Of a stretch of DNA of 64,000 nt, positions 1 through 11,840 are shown piece by piece (the stretch's first letter is position 1; each line of letters starts with the position of its first letter). Below the pieces are notes generated by a model that was not told the DNA's origin, did not search any database, and saw only the letters and a list, made by a program, of their open reading frames with translations. Made by a program: the position numbers and the translations under genes. This DNA is from Ricinus communis (taxonomy: Eukaryota; Streptophyta; Magnoliopsida; Malpighiales; Euphorbiaceae), in NCBI RefSeq assembly GCF_019578655.1, contig NC_063258.1, forward strand, positions 19,534,802 to 19,598,801, written 5' to 3'.

Positions 1-2255
1 TCGATATTGAAAGGAATGGAATCGGGGAGAGAGAAAGGAGATCGGGAGAGAGAGAGAGACTGCTGGCCGGGAAGGGAGGAAGGCGGGCGCGTTTGCCGGC
101 GGCGGCTTGGCGCGGCCGCTGGCTTGAGCAGCTTGGCGCGGGCGGAGAACGACAATTCTGCGCGAAATCGCGCGAGGAGCAAGGCCAGAGGCTTTCCGTT
201 CCCGGCCGGCCGAGTCGAGTGGCGATCGGCTCCCTCTCGGCAAGGGCTCTCTTTTGGCAAGCAACGCCTGTGGTGGCCGGAGACGAAGATCCGGTGGAGA
301 GAGAAAGTAGGGGCAGCCGCGTTTTTCAACTTTTCCTATGAGCTCCCATGGAGGATGGACGATCGGAGGACGTATCCCGACTCTCCTCACCAAGCTTCGC
401 GATGGCACCGGTTTTGTGGGGATCGGGCTTCGTTGGCAAATCGACTACCGAGATTGTCCGCAAATCTCTCCGGATGATCGGGTGTCGGATCGGAAAATCG
501 AAAGGTGGATCGCCACGCCATCAGGAGTCCGATGGTGTGTTCGGATCGTCGATCGGACTCCCGGCCGAGGTAGTCGACCGAGCGATCGAGCGCCCTGTAA
601 TTTTCTTTGGCCCGTTAATTTTAGAAATTCTTGGTTTAATTGTGTCTATTGGATTATATTGAGTATTTATGATATTGTGAGTCAAAAATAATTGTCTGTC
701 AGTTGCCTGCCTTGTGTGTTGTGCTGTGTGGCGGAGTCGGGAAATAGTGAAGTTTGGGGACCCGACTCCCTTTGTTTATATTGTTCGATATTTGAAGTGT
801 TCTTCTGGCAGGTCCTGGACCCGTTTTTACGGGGGGTAATGTTCGTGTTGTAGGGGAGGTTCTGCCGAATTTTCGGTAGTTCTTGAGTCGAGGTTCTTAG
901 ACAGTCAGTCCTAGGAATCTAGACCTAGGATTAATGATCGATTGTTTCATCATTTTGATAAATTGTTTTCCGTGATTAGATGATCTGTCTGTTCGGCTCG
1001 CTCCAACTGAGGCACCGAAGCAGAGCTAGGAGGTCGCCCAATTCTGTGAGCTAAAGTCATTTAATCTTTGCGCTATTGCTAGTCTGATTTTAATATGCTA
1101 TTTAGAATTTGTGCTTAATATGATTATTAGTATCGCAAAATAAATGATTTCACTTGATTATTAATATTTGAAATAATATAAATATTATTATTAGTATGTT
1201 ATAATAAGATAAACGTTATTATTTTTTTCCCTCACAAATTGCACGTTGTTTTACCTTAAATCTTTAATCTTTATTTCGATATGTGTTGGTTGAGTTCATC
1301 AGATAATGATATTTATTATATGTGATGATTGCGAATTGGGAAATGTGGCTTGTAGAACATGCCGCCTGATGGGTTACATTAAGACCGCGTGCGCACCGGT
1401 AATGATCATGGACATAAGGTTATTATGGATTTGTTTGCCCCGATCGAGCATTGCTCTGGGTCGAGTTCGCTTGATTGCCGAGTTAAGGTCCCCGATCGAG
1501 CGATGCTCTCGGGCGCTCGGCTTATTTGGAATTCAAGTGTTCAGTCGGAGGTAAGGACCCCGATCGAGCTTGCTCTGGCCACCTTATTGGATTAAGAGAG
1601 CCAAAATGGCTGTTAGATTTTGGGGTTTAGGGTTCTACCGAGCCACTCGTCCCGTAAAAGTAAAAATATATTTTTATTTATTTATTTATTATGGTATGAT
1701 TATAATATGGATTGTATTTACGTGCATGGTTGATATTTTGATTCGAATGATTAATATTTTATGTGAAGGAAATAGTAGGGTATGATTATAGTATGGTTTG
1801 ATATACTGATTTGAATAATCTATGTTTTTTTTTTAGAAGAAGCAATAGTCTCTAGATTATTTGATTTTAACTCACTCTCGAGACTGACAGTCTCATTTTT
1901 ACTGTTTTTCAGATTCGTGACTGTTAGTTCTCCCGCGACTCTTATTCAGTAACCCGACTCCTACATCATCGGGCGATGTATTTGATTTGGTATGTAAATT
2001 GGTAAATCTTAGATCCTCCGCAGTAGTAATAGTAGATGTATCAGTTGTAAATTTTCTGAGTTTCAGGTCTCGCCTAGTTTTTCTGGTAGACCGAAGTAAT
2101 TTTGTAAAGTGTAACTATTAAGATGATTTGTGGTTTTAATAATATTAATTTGAGATGAGATTTGTTTAAATCAGTGAGTGTCAGGCTTACTATGGGTTTC
2201 GGTGGCCTTAAGCCTACCCATTCCCTAAGGCCACGGCCCACGGTGGGTCGTGATG
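1..2255 (+). mobile_element. 3' part of a Tekay/Del-like LTR (window-truncated)
   Basis: The stretch has no credible protein. It starts very GC-rich (about 1-620, with a gagaga-rich leader followed by ggccggcc-type sequence) and then turns AT-rich. It carries a tgccgaattttcgg inverted motif near 870 and ends near 2245-2255 with gggtcgtgatg, close to the GGGTCGTGACA end I know from Tekay/Del LTRs. Immediately after it the Athila-like polyprotein frame begins, which suggests that this LTR belongs to an element lying in that polyprotein and extending left of the window. Short open frames in the GC-rich part are probably chance. Family and end position are inference; no partner LTR or target duplication is visible. 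Confidence 0.45.
1438..1578 (+). repeat. Three spaced copies of a ccccgatcgagc...gctct motif
   Basis: The motif ccccgatcgagc followed by a short gap and tgctct occurs at 1438, 1490 and 1558, spaced 52 and 68 bases apart. The intervening segments share gttaaggtcc/gtaaggaccc. Such GC-rich internal subrepeats are common in long Tekay-type LTRs and support reading this stretch as LTR and not as gene. Confidence 0.7.
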
Positions 2256-2282
2256 TAAGACAGTAAAGAGCCTGTATGGAGC

Positions 2283-2960
2283 ATCGGCCGGTACCATATC
2301 CTGCAAGGTTGAGACAGGATATGGTGGACAAGCAATACAGTAAGTTTCTTGACTTATTTAAGCAGCTGAAAATTAACTTACCTTTTGTTGAGGCAATTTC
2401 ATAGATGCCGAAATACGCCAAGTTCTTAAAGGAGATTTTGAGCAACAAAAGGAAGTTGGAGGATCTTGGTCAGGTGGTGCTTAATGAGGAGTGTTCAGCT
2501 ATTCTCCAGAACAAACTGCCACTCAAGCGACGAGATCCAGGGAGTTTTACTATCCCTTGTATGATTGGTGATTTATCAATTAGTGGTGCATTGACTGATT
2601 TAGGAGCCAGTATTAACTTAATGCCCACTAGTTTATTTGCCAAATTAGGGTTGCATGAGCCAAAGCCTACTAGGATGAGTGTTCAATTAGCAGATAGGAC
2701 TGTTAAAATTCCTAGAGGTATTGTTGAAGATGTACTTGTAAAGGTAGATAAATTTATCTTTCCTATAGATTTTGTGGTAATGGATATGGAGGGTGATAGC
2801 ACTGTGCCTCTTATCCTGGTAGGCCTTTCCTAGCTACATCGAGGGTCATATCGATGTAAGCGATGGAAAGCTTAAGCTTAGAGTTAATGATGAGACCATT
2901 ACCTTTGACCCGGCCACTTCCATGAGACAACACCGGACTATGATAATACCGTATGTTCTA
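2283..2960 (+). pseudogene. Athila-1 gag/protease junction and protease (broken)
   Basis: The frame starts near 2283 with a gag-protease linker typical of Athila, meets a TAG at 2402-2404, then runs as 142 codons (2405-2833). The retropepsin active site reads DLGAS, the usual Athila variant of DTGA, followed by INLMP. At about 2826 the frame shifts by one base; the expected continuation (SDGKLKLRVNDE) is readable in another frame to about 2930. Protease would cleave the Gag-Pol polyprotein. The upstream gag with its zinc knuckle is absent. Confidence 0.8.
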
Positions 2961-3249
2961 TTGATGTGATTGATGATGTGGTTGAGTCCCATTTACAAGA
3001 AATTTTATGTTCGACCCTTTGCAAGTAGCATTAGTACGAGGGATGAGGAGGAGTTGTCCAACGAGCAAGTGTTGGAGCAACTCGCTTTATTGGCTTCCGA
3101 GCCGAGCTTGTCAACTGATCCCTATCTTTTCTTGACAGTCTAGGGTGCGGAAAGTAAAGACTTCATTCGAGGACCCACCAGTTTTAGAATCGGAAGGAGT
3201 TACCGAGCCACTTGGTTTATGCCTTCCTGGATGAAGAGAAGCGCTTACC

Positions 3250-4720
3250 AAGAATCATAGCGGTACCGATCTAACTCCTGAAGAACAAGCCATGCTGTTG
3301 GAAGTTCTAAGGAAGTACAAGAAGGCCTTTGCTTTCAATATAGCCGATATCCCGGGCATAAATCCAAGTTTCTGCTCTCATAAGATTTCATTGGGGACAG
3401 CCAGTCGGCTGCTCACCTCAAAGACGACTCAATCCGAACATGAAAGAAGTGGTAAAGAAGGAGGTAATTAAACTTCTTGATGCAGTTTGATATATCCCAT
3501 TTCCGAAATGGGTTAGTCCCGCGTGCTGTACCCAAGAAAGGAGGCATCACAGTGGTAAGGAATGAGAAGGATGAGCTGATCCCGACTCGGACGGTAACAG
3601 GCTTCTGAGTTTGCATTGATTACCATAGGCTTAATGATGCAACTCGGAAGGACCACTTTCCTCTTCCTTTCATTGATCACATGATTGAACGTTTAGCAGG
3701 TCACATGTTTTATTGTTTTCTTGATGGCTTTTCAGGTTACTTTCAGATTCCTATTGCACCTGAGGACCAAGAGAAGACTACCTTCACCTGCCCTTATTGG
3801 ACGTTTGCTTATAGACGGATGCCATTCGGACTGTGCAATGCACGAGCTACATTTCAGCGGTGCATGATGGCTATTTTTGAGGACATGATTGAGGAGTCTA
3901 TGGAGGTATTTATGGATGACTTCTCTATTTTTGGTAATTCTTTCTCTCTTTGTTTGGCAAACCTTGAGCGCATGTTAGCTAGATGTATTGAGGCTAACTT
4001 GGTACTAAACTGGGAAAAATGTCATTTCATGGTGAGAGATGGGATTGTTTTAGGGCATAAGATCTCTCAGGCTGGGATGGAGGTGGATAGAGCTAAGGTA
4101 GAAGTAATATCTAAGCTACCTCCTCCTAGTTCATATAAGGTCAAGTAGGAGTTTTCGGGCCATGCAGGGTTTTATAGGAGATTTATTAGAGATTTTTCTA
4201 AGATTGCTAGGCCCCTCACTCAATTGTTAGTTAAGGATGTACCTTTTATTTTTGATGATGCATGCGTGGCGACTTTTGAGTTACTTAAGAACTTCTATTC
4301 AGCCCCAATCATGGTTTCTCCCGATTGAACCGATGTGCGATGCTAGTGATTATGCAGTTGGAGCTGTGCTTGGACAGAGGATTGAAAAGAAGTTTCAACC
4401 CATTTACTATGCTAGCAAGACCTTGAAAGGAGCCCAAGAACACTACACCACCACAGAGAAGGAGTTATTGGCGGTTGTTTATGCCTTCGACAAGTTTAGA
4501 TCATACCTCGTTCTCTCCAAAACCATTGTCTTAACGGACCACTCGGCATTGAGGTACTTATTCCTGAAAAATGATGCGAAACCGAGATTGATTTGGTGGA
4601 TTCTTTTGTTACAGGAACTTGACGTCGAGATCAAGGATAAGAAGGGCGTGGAGAATCTAGTAGCGGACCATTTATCGAGATTGGAAAATCCTCACTTAGA
4701 TGCACTTGATGAGACGACCA
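3250..4720 (+). pseudogene. Athila-1 reverse transcriptase and RNase H (broken)
   Basis: The N-terminal RT region (about 3270-3680) is scattered over several frames. The core is an open stretch at 3681-4148 with the palm motif FMDD (3909-3920), MPFGLCNA and NWEKCHF. A TAG at 4146-4148 interrupts the connection domain, after which GHAGFYRRFIRDFSKIA continues in the same frame. RNase H follows in a different frame from 4237, with the first catalytic Asp in [13 protein letters not shown], the Glu in [13 protein letters not shown] and the Asp in LTDHSALRY. It would copy element RNA into cDNA; as it stands it cannot produce a full protein. Confidence 0.9.
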
Positions 4721-6067
4721 TAGATGATCGATTTCCAGAAGAACATTTGTATGTCACTCAGGTATACACTGATACTCCCTGGTTTTCTGATTATGCTAAC
4801 TATTTGGTTGCTAGGGTTCTACCAAAGGGTATGATGTATCAGCAAAAGAAGAAATTCTTCGCTGATTTGAAATACTATATTTGGGAAGATCCCTTTTTGA
4901 TTAAAGTATGTGCAGATCAGGTGATTCGCCGTTGTGTATATGGCGAGGAGACTCTCCAAATATTGAAGCAATGCCATGAGAGACCCACTGGAGGTCATCA
5001 AGCAGCAAACCATACTGCGAGGAAGGTGCTAAAGGCAGGATTCTATTGGCCTATGCTCTTCCAAGATGCACGGAAATTTGTTAAGGTTTGTGACCCTTGC
5101 CAGCGCGCAGGTAATATCTCTTCTCGTGATGAGATGCTCCAAACCAGTGTGCAAGTCGTTGAGATTTTTGATGTCTGGGGCATCTACTTCATGGGACCCT
5201 TTCCCTCTTCGTATGGTAATAAGTACATTCTGGTTGCTGTTGAATATTTCTCTAAGTGGCCTAAAGCTCAGGCTGTAGCCATTGATGATCCTAGGGTTGT
5301 CTGCAGGTTCCTTAAGCGATTGTTTGCTAGGTTTGGCATACCTAGGGTGCTTATTAGTGATAGAGGAACACATTTCTGCAACACCCAATTAGAGAAAGTA
5401 CTTAAGCGGTACGGAGTTACTCATCGGTTCTCTACTCCCTATCACCCCCGGACTAGCAAGGTGTCGAGGTAACTAATAGGGTATTAAACGTATTTTAGAG
5501 AGAACCGTTAGTACCAGTAGGAAGGACTGGACTCTTAAGTTAGATGATGCATTATGGGCGTTTAGGACTGCTTTTAGGACATCTATAGGTTTTACGCCCT
5601 ATCGCCTTGTTTATGGAAAGTCATGTCATTTGCCTGTTGAGTTAGAGCATAGGGCACTTTGGGCCCTTAGAACTTGTAACTTTGATATTGATTCGCAGGG
5701 TAAGGAGCGACAATGGCAAATTTGAGTGAGCTAGATGAGTGGCGCCAGCAGTATACGAAAACTCCTCAACTTACAAAGCAAGGACTAAGAAATGGCATGA
5801 TCGGAAGGATTCGTGAGCCTAAGGAATTTCAGGTCGGGGATCGAGTGTTGCTTTACAACTCTCGCCTTCGTCTGCTTCCGGAAGCTATAGACTCGTTGGT
5901 CTGGACCATTTCAGATCGGACAAGTCTTTCCATATGGAGTGGTAGAGTTGCATCATCTAGAGAAGGGGAACTTCAAAGTGAACGGCCATCGGCTAAAGCG
6001 ATATCATTGTAACTCGTTGGATAGTGAGCAACGAGTTGACCTGGCTTTGAATGCACAGAAAGGGTGA
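4721..6067 (+). pseudogene. Athila-1 integrase (broken, catalytic Asp replaced)
   Basis: The integrase follows RNase H in the same frame to 5472. The zinc-binding HHCC module is visible: His in [11 protein letters not shown] and CDPCQRAGN. The first DDE aspartate should sit in GIDFMGPF, but codon 5185-5187 is TAC, giving Tyr. The second Asp is present in [12 protein letters not shown] deletion near 5458-5466 shifts the frame just before the catalytic Glu, which is readable in another frame (VEVTNR). The C-terminal domain ([18 protein letters not shown], then [10 protein letters not shown]) continues in fragments to about 6067. Integration activity would be lost from the Asp change alone. Confidence 0.88.
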
Positions 6068-7138
6068 TCCGAATGAGTCACGCTTAAGACTCTGCAAATA
6101 AGCACTTCTGTACATTCGACTTGGATTATACTTTCATGTTTTTAATTAGTTGTGATTGTTTCATTATTTTCATTTGACTTTATTATAGTTGCTTAAAAAT
6201 AATTAGGTTAATTTTAAATTTTTGGACTTGTAGAATCGAAGAGGACAAACTCTTCCGTTTGACCATATCTACTTGTTTAATGATCTAATTACATGCATAT
6301 GTGTTAATTATAGGTATGGGGGCAAGGCGACTCGAGTCGGCAAAAGGCAAGCCCAGAAACACTCCGTTTCACCACGGTTTCTGTGGCCATCACGGGCTGC
6401 ATCACCAGGCCGTGCTCAGAGTCAAGACCGTGTTGAAGGATAAAGAGTAATTGTCACGGCTTCCGAAGGCAGCACGGAACGCAACCCCTAGCCGTGTTGG
6501 GAAGCACGACCGTGCCAAGGAGCATCCAAAGAAGGCTAAAGGATCGACGGCCGAGTTCTAGCCACGATCAAAGACGGCCTTACCTCACCCGTACGTAAAC
6601 CGTGCCTATAAGAAGTGGAGGCCTCCGAAAATTTTGCTTCCCTTTTGTTTTTCTTAGCTCAAAGATGTTGTTCTTATACCCCTATCTCACCCTTCTCACT
6701 TTCCTAAGCGAACTCAGGTAAGTCCCTTCATTTGTTGCATTATATTTTTTTTATTATTATGATTTCACTTCTATTTTAGACATATACTTTTGTTAGGACA
6801 TGCTAGGATATTTTGGTGGTTCTATATTGTAACTATATGACCTTGGTTAGGTTAATCTACATTAGTTGTTGTGTTTGTGGTGTAGTTGGTTATGAAATTG
6901 ATAAGTGTGGGGTTTTGGTGAAAATAAAATGTGCCTACAGCATGCAAAGCATGAATAATGTTTAGATTTAAATTGCAATTGCTCATTCATGATAAATTAG
7001 ATTGATATATATCGGTTTATTAGTTTATACAAGTTTTGGTTAGTCGAAGTATAATCATTATGCTGTTGATTCGGTAGATTATTTCTTTCATTAACTTGAA
7101 TTTTTACAAAAAACTAATAATTCGTTGCATTAGGTGAT
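6068..7138 (+). other. Athila-1 noncoding spacer between integrase and envelope-like ORF
   Basis: No open frame is convincing here. A GC-richer patch at about 6330-6600 is loaded with cacgg/ccgtg words (ccacggtttctgtgg, ggccgtgct, gaccgtgtt, tagccgtgt, cgaccgtgcc). Such CACGGCCGTG-like words are familiar from Athila/Tat LTRs and from this inter-ORF position. The rest (6600-7138) is AT-rich with nothing else recognisable. Confidence 0.6.
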
Positions 7139-8703
7139 ATGACGGACCGTGATAAATCTCGAGAAAGCAATCAAACGCCGCTACCAAAGAAGCGATCGCG
7201 GTGAAGGAACGTCTTCCTCCACAAAGACTAGAACCAAGACCGCGACTTCCACCTCCACCACCACAAAGAAATAGTCCGACCTCGGAGAGCACTCACTGTG
7301 AATCCATCCACACCGGCCATCATCCATTGTGGACATTCCCTAATGCGCATAAATGAAAGTAGATTCCAAGTCATGAGATGGAAGCAAGTGATGGCGGGCC
7401 GTTGCATAGACTTCACATCCCTAGAGAGAGTGGGATTGGCTCAAGATGTGCACACACTGATCGAGACTCTACCATATGCGAGATTCTTTGACATCATTGA
7501 GCCAACCTACCGTGAGCTTATGATCGAGTTCCTCAGCACCTTCTTCCTGCAGCAACAGATCACAAACTGGCATAAGCCTGATGCAATTTATTTTAGGCTT
7601 GGGGGAAGGGAGTTCTCGATGTCGGTCCCACAATTTGGAATGCATTTGGGATTATGGACTGAACAAGAAATCTCGGGGGAGGAGTATCAGGGTTGTCTCT
7701 ACATCCACCCAATTTCATATGACGCCATGTGGGATTCATTGGTAATGAGGCTGGAAACATACTACCCAAGCCAGTCTAAGGCATCTAGCCTACCGGACCA
7801 TCTCCGCTACATTCATACCCTACTAGCTTACACCATTACAGGCCGAGGGGACAGTTTTGGGGCCACGATCGATGTCTTTATTCTCCGGGCTATGCAACAT
7901 CGGAAGAAGCTAGACTTGGGATATTTATTGGCTCGCCAAGTCCGTTCATTTATAGTAGACGCTCAGAAGAAGATGCATTGTTGTTTCGGTCCGTATGTGA
8001 CTAGGTTAGCTAAGAGACTAGATGTATTGGACGACTGTCTGTCGGAGCTTTCAAATATTGGTGACATGACACCACTAGGGATCAGACAAATGATCAACAT
8101 GCAGATGATCACGGCCACTAGACATCCACATGGGCTCGTGAGCACTAGGCTCGTGAGCACAATAGTCAGGGATCCACTAGGCTCGTGAGCACAATAGTCA
8201 GGGAAGCTAGAGAGGCAGCGGCTAGAGGAGCCCAACATCCGTCGGCTGGGATTCCGGATGTTAGGATTCCTAACCCAGCTAGAGTGTTTATGCCTTCATC
8301 TAGAGCCTCATCCTCTCATTCGGTAGAGCCATCGAGCGTCCAGATTAGTGCTTTGGCCGACCGTCTAGATCGAGTCTGCGATCTACAGCAGCAGCAGTAC
8401 ACTGAGTTTGTGCGGTTTCAAGAAGAAACGAAGGCACAGTTGGGCAGTTTGAACAGTAGACTTCAACAGTTCCTGAGTGGTTTAGAAAGACAGGCCACCC
8501 AGACAGACTTCATAGTAGTGCAGATTCAAAAGATCCAAGAGGCTGGAGCACAAAATCAACGGCTCATTGATGATATGGAATTCGATTTGGCGACATGCTT
8601 CACAGACCTTGATCCACCACTGCAACATCCCTCAGCAAATTTCCCTGCCCCCCAACTTCCAGCAGATCCAACCAGTGAGGATACACTGTCAGCAGACTCC
8701 TAG
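7139..8703 (+). pseudogene. Athila-1 envelope-like ORF (ATHILA ORF-1 type), frame-broken
   Basis: The likely start is ATG 7139, giving MTDRDKSRE and a basic PKKRSR cluster before a TGA at 7202. The main domain is open from 7298 to 8188 (296 codons) and carries the ATHILA ORF-1 signature: PTYRELMIEFLSTF, then FRLGGREFSMSVPQFGMHLGL. It is followed by an open frame at 8185-8703 (172 codons) with coiled-coil-like Gln-rich sequence. The two frames differ only because of a 32-base tandem duplication at 8144-8207; without it they are in register. Function is unknown: the position resembles a retroviral env, but I see no clear signal peptide or transmembrane segment. Confidence 0.82.
8144..8207 (+). 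repeat. 32-bp tandem duplication inside the envelope-like ORF
   Basis: The word actaggctcgtgagcaca begins at 8144 and again at 8176, and both copies continue identically through aatagtcaggga. The period is 32 bases, not a multiple of three, so the duplication shifts the reading frame. Confidence 0.9.
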
Positions 8704-10389
8704 CGGAAAGACAAAATTTGTGATATTTTCCTCCATCCTTTTTCTTTATTTTATTTTATGTTATTTTATTTATTTTCTTTCAATTTGTTATCTCCTTTTA
8801 CTTTCTTGCTTGTAGCTTGTTTACTTTTATGTTATTTCCTTGCACTTGTTTGTTTATGTTAAGTAGAACACTATGCCTTTTTAATTTGTAAAAAAAAAAA
8901 AAAAAAAAATCAGCATGATCTTCCATAACCATAATGTGTGAATCATATGCTTCCTCGCCTAATCTCTAACACCGTGGGATGTTATACTAAAATGTGGGGT
9001 AGGGACCTACCGATGTTGTGCCTATCTTGAGTTTTGTTTTAATTAAGTAGTTGATGACTTTTTTCTCCTTTGAATGGATTCCCTTATAGCTTTTATCGAA
9101 CCTTGTTCTGAAGAAGGCAATGAATAAATCTCTCAACTACAATCCAGCCAGGTAAAACTGGTATTTTTCCTTAATTCTTCCATATTACTTTATCGTAGAT
9201 ATAGAACACTGTTAATATTGCTGCTTATTATTGTGATTGACTGTTTAAACTTTGGGTTGAGAATTCATGCAATTTTAAATCACTCAAATGGTGAGATTTT
9301 GAGCCAATTGGTGCATCACTATTATGCTCCCTTTTCTTTCATTAGTGAGCATTTTACAGAATCTCTGTTTCTAGAACTTGCTTTACGATATCTGTTGAAA
9401 TTACATGAATTGTCAATAATCGTGAGATGATTTGGGCACTTAGGATTTACACAATTTGGCCGAAAAGCCTAACCCTATTTTTCCCTTAGTGAACCAATTT
9501 TGAGCCTTAGCCATTCCTTTCGTGACAATAATAACAGTGACACTCATCTTATCACTTCTATTCATTTGACCATTCTTTCTACCATTGTTGCTGGAAATTA
9601 TATAAGTTATGCTGCATTTTACTTTGGATCAATCTGCATTCATATATTTCACTAAGTTGCTAGATTTTTCATAGATGCTCCCTTCAATTATTGTATGTGT
9701 CAATAACCAACAACTCTTACATAAGCTGTTGTAATATATATACATAGTATATATATTTATATATATAAAAAAAACAAACAAAAACAAACAAAAAAAAAAC
9801 AAAAAGAAAGTAGAAAGTATTAATTTAGTTCATTTCGAGCATCATCTTATTTTTAGAGCAACTTAGTGTTCATTTTGGTACGACTTGATCCTTCATTACT
9901 TTCTTGCATTACTTGCTTAACTTCCAAAGAACTTGTAGCCTACTTTCCATATTTATACGTACCTTACCTTAACCCCATTACAACCTGGCTCAAGACCCTT
10001 TGATCATGATTATTGATTATTTCGTAGTAGTGGAGATTGAATCCATAAGCAAGCCTATGGTAAGCACTTTTTCTGTATTTTTGCGTTGAGAGCTTGGCGA
10101 TCTTCTTTCACCTATATACACTTGTGTGTTTTGAGTGATATCTTGTGAGGCATGATTCTCAATTTCTTAATTTAGATGGTTTATCATTTTAACTTTAGCA
10201 ACTTTATTAAGTTTGCTCTTTCTCTTAAGGATTTAGTGATTTGGGGATTTTGGGAAAAATCATTACGGAGTTTTGAAATTTATTTTGAGCTAACCTCTTG
10301 CAATGCAGTTGATTGAGTTATTTGATATCTTTTGAGGAGTGAGTTGTAAATTGCTTGAGGACAAGCAAAAGTTTAAGCATGGGGTAATT
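8704..10389 (+). other. Athila-1 3' noncoding region and degraded polypurine tract
   Basis: About 1.7 kb without a credible gene. It holds a T-rich stretch (8736-8880), an A run (about 8891-8909) and an AT/(CAAA) low-complexity patch (about 9735-9810). Just before the LTR, gaggacaagcaaaagtttaagcatgggg (10358-10384) resembles the Athila/Tat polypurine tract region. The small open frame at 9218-9430 has no recognisable motif and is probably chance. Confidence 0.6.
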
Positions 10390-11840
10390 TGATAAGCATC
10401 ATACTACACATGTTTTCATGCCCGATTGTTCACATTTTTATGCATGATTATCCTGTTTTATGCTAGAATCACCTGTCTTGTGTTTCCCTTTTTGTTTCAG
10501 GTCATTTTCGAAGGACACCATCAGTAATCGAGGGAAATACGTGTGATTACGGAGCAAAATCCATCAAATTGGGCGAGAACAAGCACCCCGAGGGTTGAGC
10601 ACGTACCGGACTCCTACCGGCTGAATTATCAAGAGGCTATCCCCAATTGTGCCATTTCAGCCTCCAAAGACGGCCTGTGGTGGATCAAGCACCAGCTTGG
10701 GCACGGCTCGTGGTGGCTCAAGACAACAGACTAGATTCAAGATGCTCTAAACTCCTACTGCGGCTGAATCATCATAGCCCCGGACTCCTACCGTACGAAT
10801 CAACTATATAGGCGATTTTGAATTCTAATTGAAGAGGACGATTTTGGACTCAATTCCAAGACACACACTTAATCAAATATTTCCTATACCTCAATTTTAG
10901 ACCCTGGAGAGATCAATTTTCATCAATTGAAGGGGGATTCCACTTATTCCAACATCGAATTGAAGATCAAGACAAACTTTGGGAGCATTCAAGAGGCAAC
11001 TAGGGTTTGAGATTTTGAATTTGCAAATTTAGGGTTTCTCATTCAAACTTGAAAGAGAAGGGTGTACATACCTTTAATTTGTTTTTCCTTATTTTGTTCT
11101 TTAATTGCTTTGACTATGAACATGAGCGTACTAGATCTTTTGAATCCATTAGGGTTCACCTTTATTGATGGATTATGCTTAATTATTAGTTTTTTATAAT
11201 TATCATTCTTGCAATCTTCTTGCTATTCAGTAATAAAAGTTTGATGCAGTTAATTTGAGACGTTGGATTAATTGTTTATTAGGTTGTTTCTAGACATTGA
11301 GAAATGCTTGTTACAACTGGATTTTGAATAGTAAGGACTGGTAGTTAACACTTAGAGATGAGGTTGATTTACTCGCCGGATTAAGAACTAACAACTCTTA
11401 ATAGTCTTAAATCATACTTAATGCTAATTTGTAGTAATCTGATAGGAAGAGATTCCATTAGGTTAGTGCACGTTTAGGAATCTGGTAAGCTCAAGAGAGG
11501 AACCGGGATTCAATTCAGGATTTAGGCACAGGTAAGCAAGATCGGCAATCCATAAAATTCATCTTTAGAATTCCATCACTTACGCTCCCTTTTGGATTTA
11601 TTTCTCTCTTTACAATTGTCTTTTAATTGTCCATTGTTGTCCTTCATTTACTTAATTGCACTCATAACCATTAGCTGGTATGTTAGAACTTTCACACCCT
11701 ATTTCAGACTAGATAATATAGCAAGCAGTAGTAACTCTAGGTTCACCCGATCTCCAGGGATACGACCTTGATACTCACTAGTGCTAGGCTACATCGGTAG
11801 GTTCACTGCCTTAGGTGTAGGTTGCATAAAGAGCCCATCA
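10390..11840 (+). mobile_element. 3' LTR of Athila-1
   Basis: The LTR starts TGATAAGC straight after the polypurine region and ends GCCCATCA, so the ends form the inverted pair TGAT...ATCA. Length is 1451 bp, ordinary for Athila LTRs. It contains a TTTCAGGTCATT stretch near 10495 and a cgatctccagggatacgacc stretch near its 3' end, both seen in this LTR type. Directly after 11840 the sequence is the integrase of the minus-strand element M1, which fixes this end. Confidence 0.82.

Larger units (their letters stand above)
2262..11840 (+). mobile_element. Athila-like Ty3/gypsy element, 5' truncated (Athila-1)
   Basis: In order on the + strand: protease, reverse transcriptase, RNase H, integrase, a noncoding spacer, an envelope-like ORF with the ATHILA ORF-1 type domain, a degraded polypurine tract and one LTR (10390-11840). 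The gene order and the FMDD and DLGAS motifs are typical of plant Athila/Tat elements. The 5' LTR, primer site and gag are missing; the frame is first readable near 2283, next to the Tekay-like LTR. The right end lies inside the integrase of the minus-strand chromovirus M1, so this element landed in M1. Several frameshifts and stops make it non-autonomous. Confidence 0.85.

Noticed and set aside
7..691. Overlapping open frames of 82-156 codons in the GC-rich start
   Set aside because: Three phases are open at once, as expected from GC-rich sequence with few stops; no domain is recognisable.
5029..5388. A 119-codon minus-strand frame
   Set aside because: Antisense shadow of the Athila-1 integrase.
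8891..8909. A run as the poly(A) tail of a processed retrocopy
   Set aside because: It lies inside the Athila-1 3' noncoding region, which continues on both sides up to the LTR, and no target duplication is seen.
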